Origin: Promerops cafer
Taxonomy: Eukaryota > Chordata > Aves > Passeriformes > Nectariniidae
Direction of reading: 5' to 3'
Length of the DNA stretch: 64,000 nucleotides
NCBI GenBank assembly: GCA_013398275.1
Contig: VZSE01003980.1
Span: 381,263 to 445,262 of the forward strand
Under the pieces are notes generated by a model. That model made no database searches and was not told the origin of the DNA. It saw only the letters and a program-made list of their open reading frames with translations. The number at the start of each line of letters is the position of its first letter. The first letter of the stretch is position 1. Shown here piece after piece: positions 51,324-63,412 of this stretch. Made by a program: the position numbers and the translations under genes.

Positions 51324-52313
51324 TGTAGTGGCTTGGCCCTGGCTGGATGCCAGGCACCCACCAAAGCTGTTCTATCAGTCCCTTCCACAAGCAGACAGAG
51401 GAGAGGAAATATAATGAAAGGTTCATGAGCTAAGGACAGAGAGAGAGATCACTCACCAAATACTGTCATGGGAAAAACAGACTCAGCTTAGGGATATTAA
51501 AGGAATTTATTACTAGCAAAACCCAAGCAAGATAATGAGAAATAAAATAAATCTTAAAAACACCTTCCCCCCCATCCCCTTTCCTACCAGCTCTACCTCC
51601 TCCCTACCAGTGGCGCAGGGAGATGGGAATGGAAGTTATGATCAGTTCATCACACACATTGTTTCTGCTGCTGCTCAGGGAAAAGAGTCTTTCCCCGGCT
51701 CCAGTGTGGAGTCTCTTCCAGGGCAGACAGTCCTCTGTGAATTTCTCCAACGTGAGTGCATCCCACAGGCATCAGTCTCCATGATCTGCTCCACCATGGG
51801 TCCCTCTTCCATGGGGTGGTTTCAAGGATGGGCTGTTTCAGGCATGGGTATCTCAGTCCTGTCAGGAAACCTCCTCCAACGTGAGCTCCTCTCTCCACAT
51901 CTGCAGACCCCTGCCAAGACCCTGCTCTAACGTAAGCTACCCATGGGTTTACAGCCTTTTCTCAGGCATCCACTTGCTCCAGAGAGGGTCTCCTCCAGGG
52001 GCTACAGGTGGATCTCTGCTCCTCCAGGGGCTGCAGGGGCACAGCTGCACACCATAGTCTCACCCTCTTCTCTGGCCACAATTACATCCGTGCAATAACA
52101 CTTCATTTCTTCTTAAATATGTTGTCACAGAGGCATTACTATCATTCCTGAATAACTCAAACTTGGCCAGCAAAGGGTCCATCCTCGAGCTAGCAGGCAT
52201 TGCCTCTGTCAGAAGCTGTGAAAGCTTCTGGCATCTTCTAACAGAAGCCAGAGAGCCAACCCTGTACCCCCACCAACACCAGAGGCCAGCCATGAAAACC
52301 CAGTATATATACA
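51324..52313 (-). mobile_element. Solo LTR of an avian endogenous retrovirus
   Basis: The plus strand begins TGTAGTGGCTTGGCCCTGGC and the block ends …CCCAGTATATATACA, so the element has TGTA…TACA termini and is about 990 bp long. The wording (CTGGATGCCAGGCACCCACC, GAGATCACTCACCAA, CACCTTCCCCCCCAT, and several CTCCA(A)CGTGAG-type units) is that of a widespread neoavian/songbird LTR family I recall but cannot name with certainty. Imperfect units of roughly 60 bp between about 51700 and 52040 are typical of its middle. Minus orientation is inferred from an AATAAA on that strand (51506-51511). No gag, pol, env or primer-binding site adjoins either end, so it is most likely a solo LTR left by recombination. 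I see no clear target-site duplication. Part of it is copied again downstream, probably by assembly error. Confidence 0.8.
51506..51511 (-). promoter_or_regulatory. Candidate LTR polyadenylation signal (AATAAA)
   Basis: TTTATT on the plus strand gives AATAAA on the minus strand, about 180 bp before the minus-strand 3' end of the LTR. Its position fits an R-region signal and is the main reason for assigning minus orientation. AATAAA is common in AT-rich DNA, so this is moderate evidence only. Confidence 0.4.
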
Positions 52314-53728
52314 ATGTGTAGTCCACAACAATGTCAACAACAACAACAAAAAGTATTAATCTTTTTACAGACAGATACTGTGACGTATGGTGAGCAGTAC
52401 TTTGACTTCAGGCATCATTGAGAAGCACAAGCTGTGAGAACTGTGCTAGACCATAGGCTCTCAGGAACCCAAGAGTTGAGGCCATGTCTTGTCAGAAGCT
52501 AACAGTAACAGCCTGAGCTGGGACTAGACAAAACTAAAACTGCTGCTGCTCTGCACTACTTCTGCACACACTGAAGGGGGGATTGATTACAAGTCAATTA
52601 CTATACCTGTAAGTATCTGTACCCTTGAGTTCTTCTGAACAGCAGCAGGCTGCACAGTGGTGATCTCCCTTTGAGCAGAGATCCTACTTAGGGTTATTCT
52701 TCAAGGTCTCTACTGAGGTAAACAGCATTTTACATCAGGCCTAAAAGTGTATCTTATGCTAGCAACACACAAATATCCAGCTATAATTTTTTAGAAATGT
52801 AGGAAATAGTAGAGTGTTTGACTGCCATCTAATCACAATCCAAATTTTTGTTTAAGTCATTGTCAAATCATCATTAAATCATTGTCAAATTACTCTTTAA
52901 TTACCATTCATTTATTGCTTAATCACTATTTGATTATCATACAGTCATCAATTAGTTACAATTAAACAACTATTTAATCATCAATAAACCCCTTTTGCTT
53001 AACATTATTATGACTTCTTTTAATAATTCATCTGCAACAAATACCAAAGGAAGATTAGTTTCTTCCTGTCCTTCCTGAATTACCAAAGGAATCTCATGGG
53101 AAAATGGCAGAATATTAGGTAAAAATCATAAATCCAAGTTCTAGGTGTGGCAAAAAATTTGAACATTACTAAAGCTGCATGACACAAATATTTGATACAT
53201 GCCACTTGGCTGAAGAAAATATCAGGCTAAAAATTCAAGCTAAATAAAAATAGGAGGCAAATTTGAATACAGTCCTGATGTTTCTCAGTTTATTCCTGCT
53301 GCAGCTGAAGTAGTCTCCTATTAATTCATTGCTTCATGGGTTAAATTCTTGCTTATTTTATACTTCACCAGTCCCATTTTCCTTCTCTATATTACAGGCT
53401 TGAAAATCTATTTAAGACTCTACACTATTATTTATTAAGCAACAGGTTATAAAGAAGCTACTAAATCCCCTGAACACACAAATATTAGTTATTTATAATT
53501 TTAACAGTTTTCACATTACTATATACAGTAATACTCAATAGTACTTTTCGTCAATCATTAATTTCATTGTTGTTTTACTTTTTTAAAGTAACCTGTCTCT
53601 GAAGTGTAAGGCAGTATTGCCATCTGCCTCATGTTGCTACCTTGGGACTCCTTCAATCGTCTCCTTTTACTATTACTCTGTTCACTTACTATTCAGCACT
53701 GTACCACTTTCTGGTCCAGTTTTAGATT
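52314..53728. other. Unique flank of the LTR, no gene seen
   Basis: No supported gene. It begins with a (CAA)n patch (about 52334-52351) and includes the degenerate AATCA-type array at 52829-52988. The whole flank recurs at 54370-55784. Confidence 0.6.
52829..52988. repeat. Degenerate AATCAYYATT-type tandem array
   Basis: About 160 bp is built from loosely repeated 9-13-bp words such as AATCATCATT, AATCATTGTCA, AATCACTATTTG and AATCATCAATAA. The units are too diverged for a consistent period by eye. It looks like an old minisatellite or chance AT clustering; the first reading seems more likely because the words recur so densely. Confidence 0.55.
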
Positions 53729-53729
53729 N
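53729..53729. other. Single-base N (assembly gap)
   Basis: An ambiguous base exactly where the first repeat copy ends and the 145-bp copy begins. One-base N gaps commonly mark joins of contigs whose real spacing was zero or negative. Confidence 0.95.
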
Positions 53730-53874
53730 TTTCAAGGATGGGCTGTTTCAGGCATGGGTATCTCAGTCCTGTCAGGAAACCTCCTCCAACGTGAGCTCCT
53801 CTCTCCACATCTGCAGACCCCTGCCAAGACCCTGCTCTAACGTAAGCTACCCATGGGTTTACAGCCTTTTCTCA
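53730..53874 (-). repeat. 145-bp extra partial LTR copy between two Ns
   Basis: Matches 51820-51964 at an offset of 1,910 bp, starting at TTTCAAGGATGGGC and ending at TTTTCTCA. It begins at the same base as the large repeat and is bounded by N on both sides, which fits a tiny unmerged contig from inside the LTR. Confidence 0.92.
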
Positions 53875-53875
53875 N
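53875..53875. other. Single-base N (assembly gap)
   Basis: The second ambiguous base, between the 145-bp copy and the start of the long second copy. Confidence 0.95.
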
Positions 53876-55784
53876 TTTCAAGGATGGGCTGTTTCAGGCA
53901 TGGGTATCTCAGTCCTGTCAGGAAACCTCCTCCAACGTGAGCTCCTCTCTCCACATCTGCAGACCCCTGCCAAGACCCTGCTCTAACGTAAGCTACCCAT
54001 GGGTTTACAGCCTTTTCTCAGGCATCCACTTGCTCCAGAGAGGGTCTCCTCCAGGGGCTACAGGTGGATCTCTGCTCCTCCAGGGGCTGCAGGGGCACAG
54101 CTGCACACCATAGTCTCACCCTCTTCTCTGGCCACAATTACATCCGTGCAATAACACTTCATTTCTTCTTAAATATGTTGTCACAGAGGCATTACTATCA
54201 TTCCTGAATAACTCAAACTTGGCCAGCAAAGGGTCCATCCTCGAGCTAGCAGGCATTGCCTCTGTCAGAAGCTGTGAAAGCTTCTGGCATCTTCTAACAG
54301 AAGCCAGAGAGCCAACCCTGTACCCCCACCAACACCAGAGGCCAGCCATGAAAACCCAGTATATATACAATGTGTAGTCCACAACAATGTCAACAACAAC
54401 AACAAAAAGTATTAATCTTTTTACAGACAGATACTGTGACGTATGGTGAGCAGTACTTTGACTTCAGGCATCATTGAGAAGCACAAGCTGTGAGAACTGT
54501 GCTAGACCATAGGCTCTCAGGAACCCAAGAGTTGAGGCCATGTCTTGTCAGAAGCTAACAGTAACAGCCTGAGCTGGGACTAGACAAAACTAAAACTGCT
54601 GCTGCTCTGCACTACTTCTGCACACACTGAAGGGGGGATTGATTACAAGTCAATTACTATACCTGTAAGTATCTGTACCCTTGAGTTCTTCTGAACAGCA
54701 GCAGGCTGCACAGTGGTGATCTCCCTTTGAGCAGAGATCCTACTTAGGGTTATTCTTCAAGGTCTCTACTGAGGTAAACAGCATTTTACATCAGGCCTAA
54801 AAGTGTATCTTATGCTAGCAACACACAAATATCCAGCTATAATTTTTTAGAAATGTAGGAAATAGTAGAGTGTTTGACTGCCATCTAATCACAATCCAAA
54901 TTTTTGTTTAAGTCATTGTCAAATCATCATTAAATCATTGTCAAATTACTCTTTAATTACCATTCATTTATTGCTTAATCACTATTTGATTATCATACAG
55001 TCATCAATTAGTTACAATTAAACAACTATTTAATCATCAATAAACCCCTTTTGCTTAACATTATTATGACTTCTTTTAATAATTCATCTGCAACAAATAC
55101 CAAAGGAAGATTAGTTTCTTCCTGTCCTTCCTGAATTACCAAAGGAATCTCATGGGAAAATGGCAGAATATTAGGTAAAAATCATAAATCCAAGTTCTAG
55201 GTGTGGCAAAAAATTTGAACATTACTAAAGCTGCATGACACAAATATTTGATACATGCCACTTGGCTGAAGAAAATATCAGGCTAAAAATTCAAGCTAAA
55301 TAAAAATAGGAGGCAAATTTGAATACAGTCCTGATGTTTCTCAGTTTATTCCTGCTGCAGCTGAAGTAGTCTCCTATTAATTCATTGCTTCATGGGTTAA
55401 ATTCTTGCTTATTTTATACTTCACCAGTCCCATTTTCCTTCTCTATATTACAGGCTTGAAAATCTATTTAAGACTCTACACTATTATTTATTAAGCAACA
55501 GGTTATAAAGAAGCTACTAAATCCCCTGAACACACAAATATTAGTTATTTATAATTTTAACAGTTTTCACATTACTATATACAGTAATACTCAATAGTAC
55601 TTTTCGTCAATCATTAATTTCATTGTTGTTTTACTTTTTTAAAGTAACCTGTCTCTGAAGTGTAAGGCAGTATTGCCATCTGCCTCATGTTGCTACCTTG
55701 GGACTCCTTCAATCGTCTCCTTTTACTATTACTCTGTTCACTTACTATTCAGCACTGTACCACTTTCTGGTCCAGTTTTAGATT
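53876..55784. repeat. Second copy of 1,909-bp direct repeat
   Basis: Repeats 51820-53728, and the sequence then continues into new DNA (TCAGTTTCATCACC) at 55785. It includes the LTR 3' half of the plus strand (53876-54369), the flank and the degenerate array. No divergence was seen, even in non-LTR sequence. Confidence 0.93.
54885..55044. repeat. Second copy of degenerate AATCA-type array
   Basis: Same sequence as the array at 52829-52988, carried along in the 1,909-bp repeat; not an independent array. Confidence 0.55.
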
Positions 55785-58700
55785 TCAGTTTCATCACCTT
55801 TTTTTCTGGAACATTCAGGATAAATAGAGTCATCTGTGCTATTTATGTTTATTCCGGGAAATAACTATGCTCCAAATTGCATATCATCTGTCCTGTTACC
55901 CATACTAATTTCTGAAACAAATCTAAAATGTAGTAAAACTTGCCTGGTTAGTGTTAATTTTTAGTTTCTTATATTCCAGATGGTTTCTACTTTACATCAC
56001 AAGAATCTAAGAATTTGTGTCTCCCTTAGTAACATTAGCAGTGGAAGTCACTGCAGCCAACCCTCTCGTGGAGTTGGTGATAAACTAGGGCAGCATGATG
56101 GGCAAAGTGTGGCACAGCCACAACTTCAAGAAGAAACATCCCCAGGATTGTATCCCAAACACTCACATTGAAGAGCAGATATACATAAAATGTTGGGTTC
56201 CTGCTGAGTTTCACCAGATACAGAAAATGTAGAGAGTAAGGTCAGTGACAAGTAATCTGGACAGATAACAGGAAATACCCAGAAGAAGACAGAAGATAGC
56301 TAATTAATGTGCCAAGGCTGATCTAGCTTGGGCTATGCAGAAGCATTTCTAGGATTAGAGAATAACTCTGGTGCAATAAATTTAACACTAATTGTACAGA
56401 TCTGGACTTGCCCCAAGACTTGCAACTTCATATCACAACGCACCAAATATGAGCAGAGCAGGCTCCATTTACATACATTGTTTTTTGTACCCTTGAGAAT
56501 CAGACTGAAGAGTTTATTTGGGTTCTCCTAAATGAGATTGTGGAGGAAGGTTTTTTGAAGCAAAGTCTGATTTACAAAAACACACACACACGCACAGACA
56601 TACCCTTTAGGAAGGGAGTTAAACACATAACCGATGGAAAGGGAAGGGACGCTTTGAACACAGGACAGACTCTTGCATCAAACATTCTGAAGCTGTAGGA
56701 GAGGGATTTCAAAGCTATCACGGCTTACTGTGTAGACCTGCTTTGAGGAGAGCCTATGGACCAGGGGAATGGGTAGTCCCACCACGTACCAGAAGAGAGC
56801 CACGCCACACGGTGCCGAGAGAGCTAACAGGGTCAGAGCTGCTGAACGTGCAGTAGAGGCAGCACCGAGGTGTAACTGGCTCTGACCATGGAGGGAGTCA
56901 TGAGTTAGAGATGGCCTTACAAACTGAGCTGCAAGCAAACTAGCAGCTTGTGGGAAAAGAGATCACATACGCCTTACATGCAACAATGTTAATTAGATAA
57001 GAAACTGTTCTCTGAGATACTAGGGTATTGTTAGTGGACTTCATATTACCTCAGAAAACAAGTCCTGGGATCATCCAGCAGAATTTACAATGGGAAGAAT
57101 AAATGCACACGATCCATATCAGAGCATTGAGAATAATGGCTACAGCCTCTTAAACCAATGGAAGTGACTGGAAACCTCTATCTGCCATCCAGGAACAGCT
57201 GTGCTTTGCTAATTCTGACATTCAGGTGATCAACTGCATTCAAAAGAAAGAAAAAAAATTACAGATTCTAGATGTGTATCTTGATATTTATCTAATACTA
57301 GGTGTAAATCTACTTCCATTCAGTGCTCACAACATGTTCAGTTCTATAAACTGTTAACTGCTGATAAAAGCAATTACAGATTCAGGCCCCAGATGCTCTA
57401 ATGATCTACAAAGTCAATACTGGTTGTGAAATATTCTAAATGTCAAAGTTAATCTTAGCATCTATGTCAAGTAGGAGGTCCTTTTCCTTTACAGAGACAT
57501 TCTTGAAAATATCAGCCAATACAAATCCATGTAGACTGATAATCCAATTAAAATTTGTCACTTTTTTTTCCCTGAAATTTGTGTATCATGAGACTGGTCT
57601 TTGTGGGGCTGTGAAATTCCTGTCAGTACCTGCATTATCTGAGGGGGAAAAGGAATGCTAGGACATGCTAGACATAAATAAGAGCTGAGCAGCAGAACAC
57701 CATACTGATTGGTGTTTGCAATGGAACTAAGATATCTGTGAAGCCATTAATGATGTTATGGCCAATGTGCCCCCTCTCATTTAATAGCCCTGCAGCTGAG
57801 CAACACCTTTCCCTTCCCCTGATATAGAGGGGAAAGTTTCATTCTGAGAGAAGAAGTGCACACTGGGAGCAAAGCTGGTCACTCTGTAGTCCTTCTCCCA
57901 CTCCTTTCTAGCAATTCACTACCTCTCCTTCCTGGCCAGAAGGACAGAAAGCATTGAGAGATTGCAGCAGGCAGAGAAAAAGAATGGAAAAAACACAGAA
58001 TTGATAGTGCACACAAGATGATGGAAGATGTGAGCAGACCAGGAGAGTTTGAATGGCAGAGAAACACCAGCAGGGAGAGAAAGGACAATTTTTAGAAATA
58101 AGAATAAGGACAGAATTATCTGTCTTACAAAAATGTCCATTAGCTGGGTCACTCCATCAGCACAAGGGAGCTCTGATGTAATACTTACACTGTACACTGG
58201 TGACAATTCTGCTACATTTGATGGCTTGGTGGCGAATAGGAAAAGATGCAGTTGTGGGATTTCTCCAATGTCTATTTGCTGCTTGCTACAGTTTCCAAAC
58301 ATTCATTAATATAAAACAGATACTCATGTAAAAATCTTCATACACTCATAGCACAAATATATATTTGTTCCAAAGGTCACATTGGAAGTATTTTGTTCAC
58401 TTTTTGTGTTCTCTTGGCTTATAAACAGTGACAAACAATGTTATGTGTCAGAAAAATAATTATTTCTTGGAAATATCTCAGAAAAAATAAGAAAACAAGT
58501 GATAGAGACATTTCAAATTTAAAGTATTCTTTTCATTTTCTGTTGTCTTCTTCCTGATACATTCCTGGGAGCCAGTATATATCACTTTTACAAATATTTA
58601 ACTAGGCACACAGATGTTGAGACTTTGGAGTATATCCACGCCAGCTCCACATGGTGTTACCTGAGCTCCCTATGAGTGGGCACAGAGCTGTGCTCAGTGT

Positions 58701-59508
58701 TTCTGATATTTTAACTGACTTATTCAGAGACCAGAAACTAATTTAATATTTACAGGGCCAAAATATAAGAACCAGAGGAATACAATTATTTAAATAAAAA
58801 TTATTTAATCTGCTGGTTGAAGAGCAGAGAAGATAAAATTTCTAGCTTCCTATCCAATTAGTGTATGCAGCATCAAGGAAGAAAATATGTTTATAAGCTG
58901 TCAGATAGAGATAACAGCCTGGGTTTTTCTTCTTCCAGGCCAGTAACTAATCACTGATTTTCAGAATCGTGGTTCTTCCTGTCCTTGAGTTCCAGTTCTG
59001 CACATCTTTTCTCCACAGCTATACACCTTCCACAGAGTGGATGGATAATATCTAGCTTTTTCCCTGTCCTGTGCTCCCACCAGGTAATAGTGAGGTGATA
59101 GGAGCTCTCTGAATGGACTTGAAAGGGGTCATCTTGAGCCTTCTCAGGTACATCTGGGCAAAACCCTGTAATCTCTAAGTTATTGTATAACAGGTGCCTG
59201 ACTGCGACGTTGTGCTTTGTTATGTTTTCTGTTGGTTTTGTTTGTTTTAAATATGGGTCACTGAGCTATTGCTCCCAGACAGACTGAAGTAGTTTTTTGC
59301 AAAGAAGTCAAAGCTATGAATAAGGAAAAGACTGAAGACCTAATATTTTGCAAGTGCTTCCCACTCAGGATCCCTACGCATCTATTTAATCACCATGCTG
59401 ACTGCAGGCAAGCATTATTATGGTGGATACATATTTGGGACCACATACCTTTCTCCACCCCTGCAAAATGAGACACCTAACACAAGGTTACAGATTTACC
59501 TCACTGGT
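55785..59508. other. Unannotated DNA, no gene seen
   Basis: No supported gene. It includes the (CA)n patch at 56576-56600, a CpG-richer pocket around 56780-56870, and overlapping frames near 57880-58310 on both strands (up to 127 codons on the minus strand) that are unrecognised and probably random. Confidence 0.55.
56576..56600. repeat. Short (CA)n microsatellite
   Basis: An A-run followed by CACACACACACGCACAGACA; an imperfect dinucleotide repeat. Confidence 0.85.
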
Positions 59509-59530
59509 AAAAAAAAAAAAAAAAAAAAAA
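59509..59530. repeat. Poly(A) tract
   Basis: A 22-base A homopolymer. No SINE or LINE body is recognisable upstream. Confidence 0.88.
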
Positions 59531-61754
59531 TATTGGGAGAAAAAAGGTAAATCTTCTATAATGACACCATTTTTCTTGGATCTGGCTTTTGCTGTATTTA
59601 AAATCAGGTGTAATAAGCACACAGCATATAGAGGTATTCAACAGCATGGACCTCAGGATCTCTGCATTTCATTCCGTGTTCTTTTTGTCTGTGCTATTTA
59701 ATCTTCCAAAACTCAGTTTATGTGCCATACTTTGTTCCTCTCCTTCTCTTCACTGGCATTACAGATTCTAAAATATTTGAGGCAGATTTACTTTTTATTA
59801 TTATGTTTTTATAGTGGCAAACATGCTAAGCCTTGATTCCCATGGGGGACTGTAATGCTAATAATATCTCTGGTGATGTTCAAGGCAACCAGAACCAAGG
59901 CTTTTAAAGAAGGGACAATGAATATTGCCTTAGTACCTTTCTGTATCCATCACGAATGTACTGAGGCATACCCTGAGGGCCACTCTGGCCCTGTTCATGT
60001 CAGTGATGCACAGAATCTGTTAAGCTTTTTATCCAGCCAGATGCACAGAAAACTCAGTAGCAGCTCGCTCTAAGACATATTGAAGAGATGCTCTGTGGCC
60101 AGAGCATTACTGTACTCCAGTGGAGACCACATCATGAGACAGTCCTGTAAAAAGGACTGTGCATTCTCACATCAGCTCTTAGGACACCAAAATATAGGAA
60201 CTTCAAGGATGGTCTCAGATTCATAGCCTACTCCCACAGGGTGTACTGAACAGAGATTCTTTACAAGCATCTGCATACAGCACTATCTGACATTTCCTTG
60301 GCTGTTAGGGTTTATTATATCTACTTTTAAATGCATTTAAAATTTTGTATTTTGATAAGTTAGAGGTCATATAGGCATTACTTTGCCAGTAAAATATCCT
60401 CCGATACATTCACATTGGGGTTCAGTTCACCCAGGTCATCTTTACAACATAAACAATAGTTACAAGTTAGTAGTAAATATTAATTTTTGATTATTCATTA
60501 ATTTTAATAGTTTTATGGTTAATTTTAAGCTGTTGTAGGACTGACCCTGGTATTTAGTGATCATAAAATTAAGAATGAAAACCACAACTGTATCACACAT
60601 TCACCATACCTTTTTTTGCCATAACTAATTGAACAGATAACAAGGAATTAATAGTCATAGCAGTTAGTTTGCCTATTTCTGTTTCAGAGTTTGTTTGCAT
60701 ATCCCTACACTACATTGGCATTGCATAGCCAACAAAAGATAGTCATGGTTTTCAATTAGTTTTGTAAGTCTAATGTTGAATCAGCACACACCCTTTTTCT
60801 GTTAATGTAATAGCTTTATTATTGATACATTAGGGGAAAAAAAGGAGAAAATTTCTTTGTGAAAGCCTGCAGTTAATCAGTTAAAGGTCTACTGCAAAAT
60901 CGCAATGTATTGATGGTCTCACAGAGGATACTGAAATGATAGTATTACTTCTTTGGGAGATTTACACCATTCATATATGTTCTATTCACAAGCTGTAGAC
61001 TTAGTCTCTGTAAGTTTCTGAATGTAATTGCATCAAGATGTTTACTTCACAAACCAAAATTTTTGTAAGTATAGTATGGTTAGAGGTATTATCAAAAAAA
61101 GGAAATATTTGTAGTAAATTAAAAACGTGCTCATTTTCTGTAAGAAAATTTCTAAAGATATTGTTGATATTGGCAGATTAGTTGCATGTTTGGTTTAATT
61201 TTTTAAAAGAACACAACACAACTAAAGAGGGAGTCAAATACAACTTAACTATATTGTCTGTTTACAATTCTGATAGTAAAGAAAATCTGCTGCTCTACTG
61301 ATTTGATTCCTAACTATTCATTATTCTACTAGCACTATCTAGTCACAAGACATCTCTCTTTTAAAAAGACTACAGCTTGCATTTAGCATTTAATTTCTCT
61401 TCACTCTCACACTCTTCGTGTATGTTTTAATTTTGTTTCTATGTCATCAGAACATGAACTAGAAAAAAAAGGGACTCGTTAAATTATTCTTCTTTTCTAA
61501 TATATGCTTTAGCATAAGAATTAAATTTTCAACAGTATTTTGACTGTCTGTAGGTAATTACTGGTGCTCGTTATCTTTTCTATAAAAATACTTTTCTCAA
61601 TTAATTTGCAAAAAATTTGGTTTGTCTTAGGTAAAATTTCATGAAGCTTATGTAAATTTGGCTTCTGTAACTGGACATGGACAAGCAAGGTATTTCCAGC
61701 TTCTGACAGACAGTATTCCAATGATTATGATATACTCATTTTTGTTACTTTCTG

Positions 61755-61789
61755 AAAAAATAAAAAAAAAAAAATTAAAAAAAAAAAAC
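61755..61789. repeat. A-rich low-complexity tract
   Basis: Runs of A broken only by a few T residues. Confidence 0.85.
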
Positions 61790-63358
61790 AGCAAGAAAAG
61801 TCTTCATCTGTAGTGGGTATATATTAGATGGAAAAAAAATGTAAGTGTTTAAGTATGTGGATTTTTTCTCATATGAAAATTTTACTGACCTGACGAAAAT
61901 AGCAGCTTTGACTAAGGTTTCTGACACAGAACTCTGTACTGAAACATTTATAAAAGAGGTGATTTAAGTGAATAAATATACATATACATGTAGCCTGATT
62001 ACCATCAATGTCATTGATCTTCTGAGTAAGATTTTCTGTGTTTAGACCTCAAAATGCATACTTCTACAGTTCTAGACAGTCATACTTCTCTATTCCAGAT
62101 AATCCTATTAATGGAAGCTGTGTTCATGTACATTCAATCATTCCTTTTTCTTACACTAAATGATATTGAATAGGAATAACTCCCAGGAAGAAAAGATAAC
62201 AGGAAATTATGGTGAAACATTCATAAAAGAGAAGCAAGTTGCAAGAACCTTTGCCTAACATCCTCTTGACTTTCCATAAACAATTTCCATAAAACCATTG
62301 CCTCAGTCAAAGAGCAGCCCTTCTGAAGTACGTCTGTGTTTCCTTTTGAGCTCTTGAATTTACAGAAAACTCCAGATGCAAAGTGTGTTTAGATGCAGCC
62401 AACCTTTATAAACAAAGACACTTCCAAAAGAGGAAAGACATGAAGTCAAATAACAATACAAGCCGCTGATTTTCAGAATGTCTTTTTTCCTCTTCTGTAG
62501 GAATGGAGTAAGATTTCACCCCAAGCAACTATAATTGGTCTTTTGTGGTGATGACAATAAGTGAGAATTATTATGAATGAATGCAACGTGTCAGGGACTC
62601 AGGAAGCCACATACAACCTGCCTTCAAAAAGGCCTCTTTTAACAGTGGACTTACTTGAGTCCTTAGAAACAGGCAAATGCTTTACCACTTTATAAACAAA
62701 GCTCTTGAAGTAGTCCACTTGCATAATAAATAATCTCAGAGTCAAAGGAAGAAAGTATTATCCTAATTTTTGTGTGTTTTTTTTCACTTTATAAGTGGTT
62801 TTTGGTGGGCAAGAGCACCTGCTAGATTTGCAGATGTAGCTCTTTCAGAGATGAAAATTTATATAAAAATATTTGGGTTTATATCTGCTTACATATTAAA
62901 GCTTATTCTCCAGTATAATATTGCACACAGAGCTACCTTAGTAACACATATTTATTTGCTGGAACATAAAGGTGCAGAGATTGTGTTACTTCAATCTTTA
63001 AAGCTGAGAAATATCTCAGGTTGTTGCACTATAAGTCAACAAGAAGCCTCCTCTTCAATATGCTGACGATATTGACAGCAGAATTTCACCCTTTTTTACT
63101 CAAAGAAGAGTTCAGTGCATCTGTAAAAATGGTTATAATCATTATTGCCTGCCTCAATGTGTTGCTTAGCTAAAAACTTTTGAGTGACTCTTGCAGATGA
63201 CTCCCCAAGGCAATGACTTTGTGGAGTTTTTAAGACAGTGCAAAATCAACTGTTGAGCATAGTATTATATTTTTTTTCTAAAGCAAACAATTCCATCTTG
63301 TCACAAAGTAAATTAAAAACCCATTTTCAGTGGTGCTCCTGAGCAGGTTCATGTGTCT

Positions 63359-63412
63359 GGAATACCTAATCTTTGTCTTAAACTTGGAATATCTAATCTT
63401 CGTCTTAAACTT
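63359..63412. repeat. Tandem duplication, 27-bp unit, 2 copies
   Basis: Units 63359-63385 and 63386-63412 differ at only two positions (GGAATACCTAATCTTTGTCT against GGAATATCTAATCTTCGTCT). Both differences are C/T transitions. A fairly recent local duplication. Confidence 0.9.

Larger units (their letters stand above)
51820..53728. repeat. First copy of 1,909-bp direct repeat
   Basis: This segment starts inside the LTR (TTTCAAGGATGGGCTG) and ends in unique flank (…TCCAGTTTTAGATT) just before the N at 53729. It is repeated at 53876-55784 with a constant offset of 2,056 bp. Every portion I compared was identical, including simple repeats and minus-strand frames at 52060-52326 and 54116-54382. 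The repeat boundaries do not match the LTR boundaries, so it is not two insertions. Confidence 0.93.

Noticed and set aside
52060..52326. An 88-codon minus-strand frame in the LTR, repeated at 54116-54382
   Set aside because: It lies in LTR DNA at its minus-strand start. The identical second copy comes from the duplicated segment, so it is not evidence of selection on a protein.
53617..54113. Plus-strand frames crossing the N bases and sharing peptide repeats
   Set aside because: They arise from the repeated LTR pieces joined across gaps; they are artefacts of the assembly joins.
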